This document shows positions 4,897-5,367 of a stretch of 5,367 nucleotides of DNA, piece after piece; the first letter of the stretch is position 1; each line of letters opens with the position of its first letter. This DNA is from Candidatus Lindowiibacteriota bacterium. Its GTDB lineage: Bacteria; Lindowbacteria; 2-12-FULL-62-27. The DNA lies in the NCBI GenBank assembly GCA_023249255.1, contig JAHFCY010000224.1:1-5367 (forward strand), given 5' to 3'. The notes under the pieces are model-generated. The model saw nothing but the letters and a program-made list of their open reading frames with translations. It was not told the origin of the DNA and made no database searches. A program made the position numbers and the translations under genes.

Positions 4897-5367
4897 CTAC
4901 CGGTAGTTCACGAACTGCAAAACCCGGCCGAAATCTTTTGATTTGATGTGTGTGATTGCCGTCTGCAGATCGTCCTTGTTTCGACTCGTGACTCGAACCA
5001 GGTCCCCCTGAATCTGAGGCTGGACTTTCAATTTCAAATCGCGCAGGAATTTCGAAATCTCCTTGGCTGTCTCGGCCGGAAGACCCATTCCGACCGTGAC
5101 ATCCATCTGCGCCGCGCCGCCGGGCGCCTCCCGAATTTCTCCGAACGTCAGGTTCTGAAGCGGGACGTTGCGGCGGATGAGTTTCTGCTTGACGATTTCA
5201 AGCAATGCCCCCAGCCGGCCCTTGTCCTGGGCCGACAGCGACAGCTTTTCCTTGTCACGGACAACATCGGCCTGAACGCCTTTGAAATCAAACCGCGTTT
5301 GAATCTCGCGCCGCGCCTGATCCAGGGCGTTGTCGACCTCCTGCAGATTGACGGTCGAAACCACGTC
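4897..5367 (-). CDS. yajQ: YajQ-family (UPF0234) nucleotide-binding protein, missing extreme N-terminus
   Basis: The minus-strand frame is open to the right edge and encodes 156 residues beginning DVVSTVNLQEVDNALDQA. E. coli YajQ starts MPSFDIVSEVDMQEV, so the real start is about four codons beyond the window; a GTG at 5364 is inside the conserved region and is not the start. Family signatures are RFDFKGV near the N-terminus, DLKLKVQPQIQGDLVRVTS, the DDLQ segment, and the ending GRVLQFVNYR. YajQ proteins are small cytosolic proteins of two ferredoxin-like folds that bind nucleotides or RNA; a Xanthomonas member is a cyclic di-GMP effector acting with a transcription regulator. Which ligand this one binds cannot be read from the sequence. 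It lies 17 nt upstream of the PBP gene on the same strand, and the promoter must lie outside the window. Confidence 0.95.
   Translation of the reverse strand, partial: DVVSTVNLQEVDNALDQARREIQTRFDFKGVQADVVRDKEKLSLSAQDKGRLGALLEIVKQKLIRRNVPLQNLTFGEIREAPGGAAQMDVTVGMGLPAETAKEISKFLRDLKLKVQPQIQGDLVRVTSRNKDDLQTAITHIKSKDFGRVLQFVNYR

Noticed and set aside
5362-5364. GTG as start codon of yajQ
   Set aside because: An Asp codon in frame continues to the window edge and matches the DIVSEV region of YajQ, so the true start lies outside the window.

Overview
The window looks like chromosome from a GC-rich, probably Gram-negative bacterium with type IV pili. It carries two PilT-family motor ATPases, a class A penicillin-binding protein with a short cytoplasmic tail and one membrane anchor, and a YajQ-family nucleotide-binding protein. 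No rRNA, tRNA, transposase, phage gene or CRISPR is visible, so the lineage cannot be fixed. TTGAACA-type heptad repeats between genes recall AT-rich intergenic repeats seen in uncultured deltaproteobacterial and PVC/Omnitrophota-like genomes. That is an impression, not a test.

Layout. (1) Positions 387 to 1, minus: the first 129 codons of a PilU/PilT-like ATPase that runs off the left edge. (2) Positions 388-518: a 131-bp divergent intergenic region with approximate dyad symmetry about position 453. It holds two head-to-head heptad arrays, an 18-bp inverted repeat (17/18 matched) and a mirrored pair of candidate promoters, each 9 nt from its start codon. (3) Positions 519-1577, plus: a complete PilT with every ATPase motif. 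(4) Positions 1577-2533, plus: a cyclic-nucleotide-binding plus GAF sensor whose ATG overlaps the pilT stop (TGATG). (5) Positions 2758-2576, minus: a 60-residue Pro-rich protein of unknown function, with a near-consensus sigma-70 promoter and a perfect Shine-Dalgarno sequence of its own. (6) Positions 4879-2819, minus: a complete PBP1a-type murein synthase with a GTG start. (7) Positions 5367-4897, minus: yajQ, missing only a few N-terminal codons at the right edge, 17 nt upstream of the PBP gene.

How they may work together. The left half is a pilus-retraction module: two retraction-type ATPases read from one shared control region, with a cyclic-nucleotide/GAF sensor translationally coupled to PilT. 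The sensor has no DNA-binding or enzymatic output domain, which suggests it acts through protein contacts, possibly on the motor. The right half is a housekeeping yajQ-PBP pair. Some YajQ proteins bind cyclic di-GMP, so both halves have a possible second-messenger link, but nothing in the sequence shows that the halves are functionally connected. The most unusual items are the dyad-symmetric promoter region, the coupled pilT-sensor pair and the small, strongly signalled gene.
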